From contig JAIPFM010000037.1 of the NCBI GenBank assembly GCA_021736645.1, positions 1-34,782 of the forward strand: a stretch of 34,782 nt of DNA. The letters run 5' to 3'. This stretch comes from Phycisphaerae bacterium. Lineage in GTDB: Bacteria > Planctomycetota > Phycisphaerae > Sedimentisphaerales > Anaerobacaceae. Numbering within the stretch: the stretch's first letter is position 1; each line of letters opens with the position of its first letter. The notes beneath the pieces are model-generated. The model was given only the letters and a program-made list of their open reading frames with translations. It was not told the origin of the DNA and made no database searches. Of the stretch, positions 34,644 through 34,782 are shown piece after piece. Position numbers and translations under genes: made by a program.

Positions 34644-34782
34644 AACCGTGAACCGTGAACCGTGAACCGTGAACCGTGAACCGTGAACCGTGAACCGTGA
34701 ACCGTGAACCGTGAACCGTGAACCGTGAACCGTGAACCGTGAACCGTGAACCGTGAACCGTGAACCGTGAACCGTGAACCGT
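34644..34782. repeat. Heptanucleotide tandem array (AACCGTG), about 20 perfect units, running off the window
   Basis: 139 bp of uninterrupted AACCGTG units (19.9 copies) reach the last base, so the true length is unknown. All visible units are identical. The array starts 176 bp upstream of the GH106 enzyme 3 start codon. Confidence 0.97.

Noticed and set aside
34644..34782. CRISPR array or telomere-like repeat
   Set aside because: The units are 7 bp with no spacers, so it is not CRISPR. The unit does not look like known telomere repeats, and there is no evidence that the window edge is a replicon end.

Overview
The window is a carbohydrate-degradation locus from a Gram-negative-type bacterium with many exported enzymes. 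Best guess is Planctomycetota (Phycisphaerae-like). The reasons are a LamG/discoidin protein with the 'GQTYYWRVDEVN' Fn3-like module that I associate with that group, abundant sulfatase and GH106 genes, Tat-exported oxidoreductases, a XylR-type AraC regulator, and no SusC/SusD pair. Verrucomicrobiota, Kiritimatiellota or Lentisphaerota cannot be excluded. No rRNA, tRNA or CRISPR was seen.

Layout. 1-804 (+): C-terminal part of a BNR/VPS10-type beta-propeller protein cut by the window edge. 997-8600 (-): an operon-like run of three exported hydrolases. These are a putative alpha-galactosidase-fold protein (6069-8600), a second TIM-barrel hydrolase overlapping it by ATGA (3574-6072), and a GH95 enzyme with all four expected catalytic residues (997-3459). 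8829-11864 (-): a large LamG/discoidin surface protein with its own intrinsic terminator, divergent from a XylR/AraC-type regulator (12351-13514, +). 13600-28034 (-): a long co-directional set. In transcription order it holds a UroD-family protein, GH106 rhamnosidase 2, an L-rhamnose/H+ symporter (rhaT), a Tat-exported FAD oxidoreductase, GH106 rhamnosidase 1, a frameshifted and truncated hydrolase remnant, and a fused double sulfatase. 28305-30842 (+): a PmoA/DUF6807 protein and a Gfo/Idh/MocA oxidoreductase, ending in a strong hairpin. 31001-34468 (-): GH106 rhamnosidase 3 with a discoidin domain.

Inferred function: exported hydrolases and sulfatases strip rhamnose, and probably fucose or L-galactose, from a complex and perhaps sulfated glycan. 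RhaT then imports the L-rhamnose. The FAD, Gfo/Idh, PmoA-like and UroD-like proteins would handle modified sugars. GH106 plus GH95 fits rhamnogalacturonan-II-like substrates or sulfated algal rhamnans and fucans; the sequence alone does not decide between them. Cytoplasmic rhamnose catabolism genes (rhaBAD type) are not in the window.

The least expected content is non-coding or repetitive. There are two different heptanucleotide tandem arrays, one inside the coding sequence of a rhamnosidase and one upstream of another. A 165-bp MITE-like element supplies the stop codon of rhaT, and a solo copy of its end sits 2 bp after the GH95 stop. There is also a ~118-bp near-palindrome between uroD and a GH106 gene, and a pair of operator-like palindromes before the PmoA-like gene.
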